From contig NZ_JAHEHX010000019.1 of the NCBI RefSeq assembly GCF_024639685.1, positions 434,001 to 498,000 of the forward strand: a DNA stretch of 64,000 nt, read 5' to 3'. The DNA is from Polaribacter sp. GTDB taxonomy: Bacteria > Bacteroidota > Bacteroidia > Flavobacteriales > Flavobacteriaceae. The translations under genes were made by a program, and so were the position numbers. A model generated the notes under the pieces. The model was not told the origin of the DNA. It did no database searches and saw only the letters and a list, made by a program, of their open reading frames with translations. Of the stretch, positions 47,601-54,576 are shown piece after piece (within the stretch, counting starts at the first letter, position 1; every line of letters begins with the position of its first letter).

Positions 47601-48357
47601 AGTTGGAAAGAAAAAACCAAAAGCTGCAATTATTAGAGAAAAAGGATCTAACTCAGAGCGTGAAATGGCAAATGCAATGTATTTAGCTGGTTTTGATGTT
47701 AAAGATGTACACATGACCGATTTAATTTCTGGTCGTGAAACTTTAGAAGATATTCAATTTATAGGTGCTGTTGGAGGTTTCTCTAATTCAGATGTTTTAG
47801 GGTCTGCAAAAGGTTGGGCAGGTGCTTTTAAATATAATGAAAAAGCAAATTTGGCATTAAAGAAGTTCTTTGAAAGAGAAGATACTTTATCTGTTGGAAT
47901 TTGTAATGGTGCTCAGTTATGGATGGAATTAGGTCTCATTAACCCAGAACATAAAGTACATGGAAAATTAGTACACAATGATTCTAAAAAGCATGAAAGC
48001 TCATTTACTTCAGTAAAAATTCAAGAAAACAATTCTGTGATGTTATCTTCTTTAGCAGGTTCTGAATTAGGCGTTTGGATTTCTCATGGAGAAGGTAAAT
48101 TTAGCTTACCTGAATCTGAATCTGATTACAGTATTGTTGCTAAATATGGTTATAAAGGTTATCCAAATAATCCGAATGGCTCTGACTTTAACACAGCAAT
48201 GTTGTGTGACAAAACTGGTAGACACTTAGTAACTATGCCTCATATTGAGCGTTCTACGTTTCAATGGAATTGGGCAAATTATCCATCAGGAAGAAAAGAT
48301 GAGGTTACCCCGTGGTTACAAGCGTTTATAAATGCAAAAAACTGGTTATTAAAATAA
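44665..48357 (+). CDS. purL: Phosphoribosylformylglycinamidine synthase (large single-chain form)
   Basis: 1230 residues, close to the E. coli single-chain enzyme and much longer than the three-part PurSLQ type. The N-terminal PurS-like region (about 1-150) leads into the FGAR amidotransferase core with EHCRHKIFNG and KAETHNFPTTVEPFNGAATGSG, a second AIRS-like half with PTGKDSLSMKQ, and a C-terminal glutaminase with KPKAAIIREKGSNSEREMA, the nucleophile Cys in VGICNGAQLWME and the His in MPHIERS. Converts FGAR, glutamine and ATP to FGAM in purine synthesis. It is monocistronic with its own -7 element; the following ORF overlaps its 3' end in another frame. Confidence 0.97.
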   Translation: MIHFFGNINSKVIAVQTTKELSTETIAKLTWLFGDQSKIESKSLDAFFIGPRAAMITPWSTNAVEITQNMGISNILRIEEFSAIGKDFSDFDPMISEKFNGLDQEMFTIDILPEKIIEIKDISKYNNEEGLSLSDEEVFYLENVAKKIGRKLTDSEVFGFSQVNSEHCRHKIFNGTFIIDGEEQPSSLFSMIKETSKQNPNDIVSAYKDNVAFIKGPKAAQFAPKTADKPDFYEIKEFESVISLKAETHNFPTTVEPFNGAATGSGGEIRDRLAGGKGSLPLAGTAVYMTSYSRLETDKDSGKNQRYWENKFEAREWLYQTPMDILIKASNGASDFGNKFGQPLITGSVLTFEHEENAASSDAKPRKLGYDKVIMQAGGIGYGKADQALKDTPKEGDKIVILGGENYRIGMGGAAVSSADTGEFASGIELNAVQRSNPEMQKRAANAVRGMVENDENFIVSIHDHGAGGHLNCLSELVEDTGGKIDLDQLPVGDPTLSAKEIIGNESQERMGLVIPEKHIETLQKIAERERSPIYKVGDVTGNDRFTFESKTTGEKPMDLALEDMFGSSPKTILTDKTVIRNYKNPRYKTKNLKIYLEQVLQLEAVACKDWLTNKVDRCVGGKVAKQQCVGPLQIPLNNVGVMALDYNGKEGVATSIGHSPISGLINPEAGSRNSITEALTNIIWAPLKDNLNSVSLSANWMWPCKNEGEDARLYKAVQAISEFSIDLGINVPTGKDSLSMKQKYADGDVISPGTVIISAAANCNEISKVVEPVLQVDGGNIYYINISQDEFKLGGSSFNQVLNAIGNEAPDVTNTDFVKATFNTIQNLIKEDKIVAGHDIASGGLITTLLEICFADVNLGADLDLTSLNEEDSVKVLFSENSGIVFQADASVETILSENNIEFFNIGTANNSGVLKVKNYENNFSFNIAELRDVWYKTSFLLDQKQTANNLAQDRFDNYKNQPLIYKFPENFTGKVPKVGKKKPKAAIIREKGSNSEREMANAMYLAGFDVKDVHMTDLISGRETLEDIQFIGAVGGFSNSDVLGSAKGWAGAFKYNEKANLALKKFFEREDTLSVGICNGAQLWMELGLINPEHKVHGKLVHNDSKKHESSFTSVKIQENNSVMLSSLAGSELGVWISHGEGKFSLPESESDYSIVAKYGYKGYPNNPNGSDFNTAMLCDKTGRHLVTMPHIERSTFQWNWANYPSGRKDEVTPWLQAFINAKNWLLK

Positions 48358-48932
48358 AAAAAAATAATAGCTACAACACAATTAATAACAAAGTTAAAGT
48401 AGCAATATCTTTCACAAATTGTACATTTAAAGATAATGTTTTAGCCTATGTTACTGATGAAGATTCAGGAAAAACATATACAGCAGACTTTGATAAAGAT
48501 CTTAAATTCATTAACTGTAAGTTTAAGAGCAAAGCGATGTTTAAATACTCTAATTTTAATGATGATTCAGATTTTTTTGGTGCAACTTTTTTAGGGGATA
48601 CAACATTTAAATATTCAAAACTCTACAAAAAAAGTGGTTTTTCAAATTCTTTTTTCTCAGAGATAGCAACATTTAAATACACTACCTTTAACACAAGTGT
48701 TAATTTTGAATCTGCAATTTTTGAAAGCTCAGCTATTTTTAAATACACAAAATTTAACAATGATGTTTCGTTTAAAAATGTAAACTTTAAAGAAGATTTA
48801 AATATTAAATATATGAACGTTTCTGGTTCATTTAACATTAACAATATGAAAGTAGGTTATGAAATTGACGATAAATACACTAAAATAAATGGAAAGAATT
48901 TTAGTAAGTATCTATTAGAAAGAAACTATTAA
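48312..48932 (+). CDS. Pentapeptide-repeat-like protein, probably 5'-truncated
   Basis: Open frame of 206 codons that overlaps the last 46 bases of purL in a different frame; only the part after about 48370 looks like protein. That part has regular beta-strand repeats with a central Phe every fifth residue (FINCKFKSKAMFKYSNF, TFKYTTFNTSVNFESAIF, AIFKYTKFNNDVSFKNVNF), as in right-handed pentapeptide beta-helices. No signal peptide or credible own start is visible, and the repeat body begins abruptly after the purL stop, so I infer loss of the 5' end by deletion. Possibly still translated by coupling from purL. Family by repeat pattern only. Confidence 0.5.
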   Translation: MVTSVYKCKKLVIKIKKNNSYNTINNKVKVAISFTNCTFKDNVLAYVTDEDSGKTYTADFDKDLKFINCKFKSKAMFKYSNFNDDSDFFGATFLGDTTFKYSKLYKKSGFSNSFFSEIATFKYTTFNTSVNFESAIFESSAIFKYTKFNNDVSFKNVNFKEDLNIKYMNVSGSFNINNMKVGYEIDDKYTKINGKNFSKYLLERNY

Positions 48933-48967
48933 TAAAAGAGGTAAGAGTTATTTTTAAATAACTTCCT

Positions 48968-49420
48968 TTATTTTACCTTTAAACTCCACTGAAAATTAAA
49001 TTTAGACACTAGAACTCCATCTTCATTATATCCTTCTGCTGTTAATAGTACTTTTTGTCCTTCCTTTGTTGTAAAAGAGTTTTCGATAGCTTCTTTTATT
49101 TCTTTACTATTATTACAATAGAATTCAATTTTGCCAGTAACCTTCTTATAAAAACTAGCCTCTTGATGTGTAACTAACATCGATACTTTTTTTCCATAAT
49201 TTTCTATTGCTTGAATTACCAAAACACCAGTACTCATTTCTGCTGCCATACCCTGTGCAGCCCAAAACATACTTTTAAAAGGGTTTTGATTTATCCACTT
49301 ATGTTTAATTGCTACTACACATTTTTGAGCAGTAAGTTCTTTTACTCTCATACCAGATAAATATCCTAAAGGAAGTTTAAATAGCATAAACGAATTGACT
49401 CTTTTGGGTGTAATCTTCAT
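48968..49420 (-). CDS. DUF4442 hotdog-fold protein
   Basis: 150 residues from ATG 49418-49420; the frame is open 7 codons further to a TTG, which I do not favour because homologous N-termini begin near KITPKRVNSFML. Strand pattern and the FWAAQGMAAEMSTGVLVIQAI helix fit the thioesterase-like hotdog fold of DUF4442, with no clear catalytic residue outside that helix. Function unknown; acyl-CoA or acyl-ACP binding is a family guess. It faces the preceding ORF across a short gap and is followed upstream by the divergent DUF4870 cluster. Confidence 0.82.
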   Translation of the reverse strand: MKITPKRVNSFMLFKLPLGYLSGMRVKELTAQKCVVAIKHKWINQNPFKSMFWAAQGMAAEMSTGVLVIQAIENYGKKVSMLVTHQEASFYKKVTGKIEFYCNNSKEIKEAIENSFTTKEGQKVLLTAEGYNEDGVLVSKFNFQWSLKVK

Positions 49421-49535
49421 ATTCACTATATTTCTTAGCAATTTAAGACTTTTAGAGCTAAAATTAATAGATTTTAAAATGTTAAAAACATATTAATTCA
49501 ATTACTATGCAATACATAATACCTTTTAAAAGATA

Positions 49536-49543
49536 TATATTTG
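49536..49543 (+). promoter_or_regulatory. Bacteroidetes -7 element for the DUF4870/PadR/PspC cluster
   Basis: TATATTTG, an exact match 28 bases before the DUF4870 ATG. Confidence 0.5.
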
Positions 49544-49571
49544 TATAAGAAAGTATTATATTAAAATTATA

Positions 49572-49991
49572 ATGAAAAAAAATAACGAGAGTACAAACGC
49601 TTTTTTAATACATGTATGTTCTTTTGCAGGGTTTATATTTCCTTTTGGAAATATTATAACCCCTTTAATTATTTGGCAAACTTTAAAAGGCAGAAGTAAG
49701 TTTTTAGACGAACAAGGAAAAGAAGCAATTAATTTTAATTTAAGTTACTCGCTTTACATTTTTCTTATTTCTATACTTTTTATACCTCTTTCTTTAGGAA
49801 AGCTTTTAAAAAGAGGGTTAACACAATTCAAATTTACTCCCAACTTCTCAGATCTTTTTAGTTTTGTAGGAATTAGTAGTCTTGCCGGGGTTATTTATAT
49901 CGTAGCAATCATATTAGTTATTATTGCAAGTTTAAAAGCAAAAGAAGGAGAAAGTTACACCTACCCTTTCACAGTTAAATTTATAAAATAA
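49572..49991 (+). CDS. DUF4870 membrane protein
   Basis: 139 residues with three membrane helices. The N-terminus STNAFLIHVCSFAGFIFPFGN and the motif LDEQGKEAINFNLSYSLY are typical of DUF4870. Such proteins are often found beside PspC and PadR genes. First gene of a probable operon: PadR begins 11 bases after its stop. Role unknown, presumably envelope stress. Confidence 0.85.
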   Translation: MKKNNESTNAFLIHVCSFAGFIFPFGNIITPLIIWQTLKGRSKFLDEQGKEAINFNLSYSLYIFLISILFIPLSLGKLLKRGLTQFKFTPNFSDLFSFVGISSLAGVIYIVAIILVIIASLKAKEGESYTYPFTVKFIK

Positions 49992-50002
49992 AATCACAAT
50001 AC

Positions 50003-50347
50003 ATGAAAATTGAAAACACAAAAGCGCAAATGCGAAAAGGTGTTTTGGAGTTTTGCATACTTTCTGTTTTAAACAATGGTGATGCATATACATCTGAAAT
50101 ACTCTCTTCGCTTAAAAGTGCAGAAATGATTGTGGTTGAAGGAACCATATATCCATTATTAACACGTTTAAAAAATGCTGGTTTACTAACATATAGGTGG
50201 GAAGAATCAACCTCTGGACCGCCAAGGAAATACTATGTCCTTACGGAAAATGGGAGCATGTTTTTAAAAGAGTTAGATAAAACATGGACCAACTTAATAC
50301 ATTCAGTAAACCAAGTAACTAGTAAAAAATCAACAACAAATGAATAA
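50003..50347 (+). CDS. PadR-family transcriptional regulator
   Basis: 114 residues of winged helix-turn-helix. QMRKGVLEFCILSVLNNGDAY at the N-terminus, EGTIYPLLTRLKNAGLLTYRW (the recognition helix and wing) and a C-terminal dimer helix (FLKELDKTWTNL). PadR proteins repress nearby promoters and are released by small molecules. Its 3' end overlaps the PspC gene by eight bases (ATGAATAA), so stoichiometric coupling is likely. The likely target is the promoter before DUF4870, but no dyad operator was identified. Confidence 0.93.
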   Translation: MKIENTKAQMRKGVLEFCILSVLNNGDAYTSEILSSLKSAEMIVVEGTIYPLLTRLKNAGLLTYRWEESTSGPPRKYYVLTENGSMFLKELDKTWTNLIHSVNQVTSKKSTTNE

Positions 50348-52070
50348 GACAATAAATATAAATCTAGGCGGATTTTTCTTTCATATAGATGAAATTGCTT
50401 ACCAAAAACTAAAAAGATATTTAGAATCCATTTCTAGATCTTTAAGTGACGATCCTCAGGGTAAAAACGAAATTATAGCAGATATTGAAGCTAGAATAAG
50501 TGAGCTTTTATCTGAAAAAATTGCAGACACAAGGCAAGTTGTGAATGAGAGTGATATTGATAGTGTCATAAAAATTATGGGGCAACCAGAAGATTATTCA
50601 GATACAGAAGAAGCTTACAGTGATGCAAATTATTTATACAATAGAAACACTACTTCTAGCAAAAAATTGTTTAGAGATGGTGAAGATAAATTTTTGGGAG
50701 GTGTTGCTTCTGGAATTGCTCATTATTTTGATATAGATACTATCTGGGTAAGACTTGGTTTATTAGCTCTTTTTTTTGGAGCAGGATTCGGAATATTCCT
50801 TTATATCATTCTTTGGATTTTATTACCAGAAGCTAAAACTACTGCCGAAAAATTACAGATGGAAGGTGAACCTGTTAATATTGATAATATTGAAAAAAAA
50901 ATTCGTGAAGAATTTAACAATGTCTCAGAAAATGTAAGAGAAGTTGCCAACCAAGCATCTGAAAAAATTAAGGAAGGAGCCAATGATTTTTCGGAGAAGA
51001 TGCACAAAACATTTTCGGGAAAGACTCAAAAAAATAACGGAATAAATGACTTTTTAAATACTATAGGCAAATTATTCATGGCTATATTTAAGGTTATTGG
51101 AAAAATTATAGGTGTTGTAATCCTTTTTATTTCTGCTGCTGTTATTTTAACTCTTATCATAGGAGGTTTTTCAGTAGGAAGTTTAGAATGGTTAAATGTA
51201 GATGAAAATTACATTAGTTACCCTCCATTCTTCCAAGATGCTATTTTACCAATTTGGGTACTTACATTGTGTTCTTTTTTCTTAATTGGTATTCCCTTTT
51301 TAATATTATTTATTTTAGGCTTAAGAATATTATCTAGTAATATTAAAAAATTAAACAAACCCACTTCTTTAACACTTTTAGGAATATGGATTATTGCTCT
51401 TTTAGCTATAATATTTACAGGTATTGAATACGGTACATCATATTCTAATTATGGAGTAACCACCCAAAAAAAGGAACTTAATTATGTTGCTAATGATACC
51501 CTTTCTATAAGAATGATAAATGATAACACCTTACTATATCGTCACAAATTAAGAAGAAGTACTGGAAAAGAAGAAGTACTAGTAAACGGAATAAAAAAAG
51601 TATACTCAAGTAATATCACTATAAATGTAGAAAATAGTAATTCTGAAGAAAGTTACTTTATTATTCAAAAAAAATCTAGAGGTAAAAATAGAATAACCGC
51701 TAAAAAAAATGCTGATAAAATATCGTATAGTTTTACGATTGAGAATAATTTGATAACACTAGACGCATTTTTCCTATCAGATTTTAAAAATCTTTGGAAA
51801 GATGAAAAGGTAAGTATAACTCTATTTATACCAAAAAACGTAACTATATTTTTTAACAATAGTACACGTAACTTCTTATATTATTTAAATAATAGTAGTG
51901 GTATTAAAGATAGAGATATGGTTAATCATCATTTTATAATGACAGAAACAACTTTAGATTGTACAGACTGTGTTACAAGTTTTGAAGTAGAAGGAATAAA
52001 TGAAGGTAAAAAAAAGAAGGAGGAAAAGGTAGAAGTTATTTTAAAAGAAAAAAGTATTGAAGTGATTTAA
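50340..52070 (+). CDS. PspC-domain membrane protein
   Basis: 576 residues. The N-terminal about 100 residues contain an HAAS-like helical segment (RLSDDPQ-type, then IIADIEARISELLSEK). A PspC domain follows (about 112-178: KLFRDGEDKFLGGVASGIAH, YFDIDTIWVRLGLLALFFG, LYIILWILLPEA), then a long amphipathic coiled stretch (VREVANQASEKIKEGANDF), three further membrane helices and a C-terminal beta-rich exported domain. PspC proteins belong to membrane-stress responses. The PadR and GIN neighbours are standard for this type of module in Bacteroidetes. Confidence 0.9.
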   Translation: MNKTININLGGFFFHIDEIAYQKLKRYLESISRSLSDDPQGKNEIIADIEARISELLSEKIADTRQVVNESDIDSVIKIMGQPEDYSDTEEAYSDANYLYNRNTTSSKKLFRDGEDKFLGGVASGIAHYFDIDTIWVRLGLLALFFGAGFGIFLYIILWILLPEAKTTAEKLQMEGEPVNIDNIEKKIREEFNNVSENVREVANQASEKIKEGANDFSEKMHKTFSGKTQKNNGINDFLNTIGKLFMAIFKVIGKIIGVVILFISAAVILTLIIGGFSVGSLEWLNVDENYISYPPFFQDAILPIWVLTLCSFFLIGIPFLILFILGLRILSSNIKKLNKPTSLTLLGIWIIALLAIIFTGIEYGTSYSNYGVTTQKKELNYVANDTLSIRMINDNTLLYRHKLRRSTGKEEVLVNGIKKVYSSNITINVENSNSEESYFIIQKKSRGKNRITAKKNADKISYSFTIENNLITLDAFFLSDFKNLWKDEKVSITLFIPKNVTIFFNNSTRNFLYYLNNSSGIKDRDMVNHHFIMTETTLDCTDCVTSFEVEGINEGKKKKEEKVEVILKEKSIEVI

Positions 52071-52176
52071 CGTTTCAATACTTTAATTATACAATTTGGG
52101 AAGTATTTTTTTTTAAAAATTAAGTGTCTATTTTTAGATATTTGACTTGTAACAAAAATTAAAAAAATCAATTATT

Positions 52177-52902
52177 ATGAAATCTATCACGAAACAAATT
52201 ATATTCTTTTTATCACTATCATTAATGCTAAGTTCATGCAACATGAATATGCTAAATAGTGTAAGTGGAAATAAAAATGTAGAAATTGCAGACAGAACTG
52301 TTGCTGAAGGTTTTACTAAAATTAAGGTTAGTACAGGTTTAAATCTTTACTTATCTCAAGGAAATGAAAACAAAATTACTTTAAAAGCAGATGAAAACTT
52401 GCATGAAATTATATTTACTGAAATAGAAAATGGAGAATTAAAAATTTATTCAGATAAAAATATTTGGAATGCCAAAGCAAAGAAAGTTTATGTAACTGTA
52501 AAAGATTTAACAAGCTTAGTAGCTACAAGTGGTTCTGATGTTTATACAGAAGAAGAGTTAAACATGGAAAACGTAAATATTGTATCTTCAAGTGGTGCAA
52601 ACATAGATTTAGACTTAAACGCAAATTCAATGATTAGTATTGCTACAAGTGGCTCTAATATAAAATTAAATGGAACTACAATTCAGCATACTTGTAGTGC
52701 AACAAGTGGTGCATCAATCGAAGCATATGATCTAACCAGTGAAAACGTAACTGCAATTGTTACTAGCGGTGCTGATATTAATATTTATGCCTCTGTTAGT
52801 CTAGATGCTAGAGCTACCAGTGGTGGAAATATAGATTTTAAAGGTAATCCAAAGAATATAAAAAAATCATCTACTTCTGGAGGGAGCATTTCTTCTAAAT
52901 AA
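52177..52902 (+). CDS. Head GIN-domain (DUF2807) lipoprotein
   Basis: 241 residues. Signal peptide with lipobox LSSC near residue 21. The GIN domain is built of repeating beta strands with S-G turns (ATSGSDVYTE, SSSGANIDLDL, ATSGSNIKLNG, TSGGNIDF, TSGGSISSK), a parallel beta-helix-like repeat. Known only as a putative adhesin/auto-transporter-like domain; the function is open. 106 bases after the PspC gene; likely the last large gene of the cluster. A 21-codon ORF and a long hairpin follow. Confidence 0.88.
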   Translation: MKSITKQIIFFLSLSLMLSSCNMNMLNSVSGNKNVEIADRTVAEGFTKIKVSTGLNLYLSQGNENKITLKADENLHEIIFTEIENGELKIYSDKNIWNAKAKKVYVTVKDLTSLVATSGSDVYTEEELNMENVNIVSSSGANIDLDLNANSMISIATSGSNIKLNGTTIQHTCSATSGASIEAYDLTSENVTAIVTSGADINIYASVSLDARATSGGNIDFKGNPKNIKKSSTSGGSISSK

Positions 52903-52926
52903 AAAAATCAACTTAAAAACAAAAAA

Positions 52927-52992
52927 ATGGTAACATTAATTATTAAAATTTCTACTACTTTATTTCAAATTATTGCAACATTATTAGGATAG
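52927..52992 (+). CDS. Possible 21-residue hydrophobic microprotein
   Basis: ATG 52927 to TAG 52990-52992, 24 bases after the GIN stop. The product VTLIIKISTTLFQIIATLLG is one short hydrophobic helix with a single Lys, of the size of type I toxin peptides or membrane-acting small proteins. The preceding A-rich run is typical of flavobacterial ribosome-binding regions. It is followed 2 bases later by a long hairpin. Too short for homology; the chance of a random ORF is real. Confidence 0.4.
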   Translation: MVTLIIKISTTLFQIIATLLG

Positions 52993-52994
52993 CT

Positions 52995-53047
52995 AACCCT
53001 ACTAATAATTACTAATACTTGGTTTTATTAGTTAAATTAGTATGGTT
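52995..53047 (+). repeat. Long imperfect hairpin downstream of the microprotein
   Basis: Outer arms AACCCTACTAAT (52995-53006) and ATTAGTATGGTT (53036-53047) pair 11 of 12. The inner arms TTACTAATA and TATTAGTTAA pair 9 with one bulge around an 8-base loop. About 20 base pairs in 53 nt. It is followed by a moderately T-rich tail, so a terminator or 3'-stabilising structure for the cluster is possible. Confidence 0.6.
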
Positions 53048-53107
53048 TCATTTTTAATTAAATGACACTTACTTTTTAAATCTATCGGTTTTATGTTTGC
53101 AATATTT

Positions 53108-53115
53108 TATCTTTG
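53108..53115 (+). promoter_or_regulatory. Bacteroidetes -7 element for the TlpA-like gene
   Basis: TATCTTTG, an exact match 19 bases before the ATG. Confidence 0.5.
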
Positions 53116-53134
53116 TTGAAGATATATAAAAAAT

Positions 53135-54169
53135 ATGAAAAAAATATCACTTTTACTTTTTGGTTTATTAGTTGTAAATGCATGTAAGCCTCAAACTAAC
53201 ATTAATTATGTTTCCTTATCTGGTAGTTTTGATAATAATAAAGATTCAATTTTATCTGTAGCGAATAATCAAGGAATATTAAAAAAGATTAAAATTGACG
53301 CATATGGTGCTTTTAATGATACATTTCAGCTAAGTTCAAAAAAAGGAGAAATCTACACTATATTTACCAATCCAAATAATAGAGCACCTATTTATTTAAA
53401 AAACGGGTACAATATTACATTAAAAGGAGATGCAAACTCATTTATGGATAGTTTTATTTTTTCTGGTAAAGGTGCTGAAAACAGTAATTTTGTAATTGCT
53501 CAAATTCAGAAAAGCCAAAGTATTGGAAACCCTCAAAAAATTATAAATTTAGAAGAAAAGGCGTTTAATGATAAAATAAACAGATTAAAGTTTGAATATG
53601 ATAGTATTTTAAATTCATATGATAATCTAGACACTGTATTTTATAACACAATAAAAAAACAAAACAACCAGTTAATTTCTTATTTTAAAAATGCATATAA
53701 AGAAAATGCAATAATCGGAAAAGGGAAACCATCTCCCGAATTTAATAATTATTTAGACAGTAGTGGAGATGTAAAGTCTTTATCCGATTTTAAAGGTAAA
53801 TTTGTTTATATAGATGTTTGGGCAACGTGGTGTGGTCCTTGTATTCAACAAATTCCATACTTGAAAGCATTAGAACAAGAATATGAAAATAAAAATATTG
53901 TATTTGTAAGTATATCTACAGACGAATCTCAACGAAATGGTGGTTCTTGGGAGAAAGCTGAATCAAAATGGCGAAATTTTGTACAGAAAAAAAATATGAG
54001 TGGTGTCCAATTATGGTCAGGAAAAGACTTTTCTTTTCAACAAGCTTATAAAATAAATGCCATTCCTAGATTTATTTTAATTGACCCAAAGGGAAATATT
54101 GTAGACGCAAATGCACCTAGACCCTCTGATTCTAAATTAAAGGAATTATTTACTTCTTTGGGTATTTAA
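53135..54169 (+). CDS. TlpA-like thiol-disulfide oxidoreductase lipoprotein
   Basis: 344 residues. Signal peptide with lipobox VNAC near residue 16. An N-terminal beta-rich DUF4369-like domain (SLSGSFDNNKDSILSV, GDANSFMDSFIFSGKGAENS), a helical linker, then a thioredoxin fold (about 210-344) with active site WATWCGPCIQQIPYLK and the cis-Pro motif INAIPRFILID. It reduces disulfides in the periplasm. No cytochrome maturation genes adjacent. Its stop overlaps by a few bases the stop of a small minus-strand ORF. Confidence 0.92.
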   Translation: MKKISLLLFGLLVVNACKPQTNINYVSLSGSFDNNKDSILSVANNQGILKKIKIDAYGAFNDTFQLSSKKGEIYTIFTNPNNRAPIYLKNGYNITLKGDANSFMDSFIFSGKGAENSNFVIAQIQKSQSIGNPQKIINLEEKAFNDKINRLKFEYDSILNSYDNLDTVFYNTIKKQNNQLISYFKNAYKENAIIGKGKPSPEFNNYLDSSGDVKSLSDFKGKFVYIDVWATWCGPCIQQIPYLKALEQEYENKNIVFVSISTDESQRNGGSWEKAESKWRNFVQKKNMSGVQLWSGKDFSFQQAYKINAIPRFILIDPKGNIVDANAPRPSDSKLKELFTSLGI

Positions 54170-54294
54170 TACGCTACAGAACCAAATATTTTAGTTATTA
54201 GTCTCACGAAATAGTTCATGAAAAATATGAACGAAAAAAAGAATACTGTACCTATAACAAAATCTACAGGAGATTCTAACCCATTTTGTGCCAT
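54166..54294 (-). CDS. Predicted 42-residue single-span membrane protein
   Basis: Minus-strand ATG 54292-54294 to TAA 54166-54168. The product starts AQNGLESPVDFVIG and continues with a 25-residue Phe-rich membrane helix (TVFFFSFIFFMNYFVRLITK) and a short tail IFGSVAY. The N-terminus uses varied codons and is polar, so this is more than a poly-A mirror. It lies 16 bases after a 19-codon minus-strand ORF that has its own exact promoter element. The TlpA gene's last bases overlap its stop codon, tail to tail. Family unknown. Confidence 0.5.
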   Translation of the reverse strand: MAQNGLESPVDFVIGTVFFFSFIFFMNYFVRLITKIFGSVAY

Positions 54295-54310
54295 TAAGTG
54301 TTTTCCAGAG

Positions 54311-54370
54311 TTAAACTAAACTAGATGTAAATAAAAATAATAAAACCTGTTGCATTGTATCTTTAAACAT
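54311..54370 (-). CDS. Predicted 19-residue hydrophobic leader-like ORF
   Basis: Minus-strand ATG 54368-54370 to TAA 54311-54313, encoding FKDTMQQVLLFLFTSSLV after Met. The ATG is only 6 bases after an exact TAAATTTG element, so the mRNA would be leaderless or nearly so. It precedes the 42-residue ORF and may be a leader peptide or a microprotein. Confidence 0.4.
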   Translation of the reverse strand: MFKDTMQQVLLFLFTSSLV

Positions 54371-54376
54371 AACTTT

Positions 54377-54384
54377 CAAATTTA
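54377..54384 (-). promoter_or_regulatory. Bacteroidetes -7 element for the small minus-strand ORFs
   Basis: Minus strand TAAATTTG, an exact match with ATG following after 6 bases. The region 54385-54523 holds nothing else I can identify. Confidence 0.5.
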
Positions 54385-54523
54385 AGTGTTTACAATAAAT
54401 ATTTATTTCACATAAATATTCTTACACAACAAAAGTAATTTCTATTTATTTTTTTTGTAAACTTTTCGGTTAAAGCGCTATTTAAATAAGACGAATGAAG
54501 TTCATCTTAAGATTTTAGAAAAG

Positions 54524-54555
54524 AAAAGCGAAATTCTAAATGAATTTCGCTTTTT
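54524..54555 (-). terminator. Intrinsic terminator of accA
   Basis: Stem AAAAGCGAAATT/AATTTCGCTTTT with a 7-base loop and A/T tails on both strands, 22 bases past the accA stop. Confidence 0.85.
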
Positions 54556-54576
54556 AAAAGTTTCTAAAGTTTATTC

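Noticed and set aside
54218..54319. Plus-strand 33-codon ORF (MKNMNEKKNTVPI...) in the accA upstream gap
   Set aside because: No promoter or credible ribosome-binding context, unconvincing composition, and it is antisense to the more protein-like minus-strand ORF.
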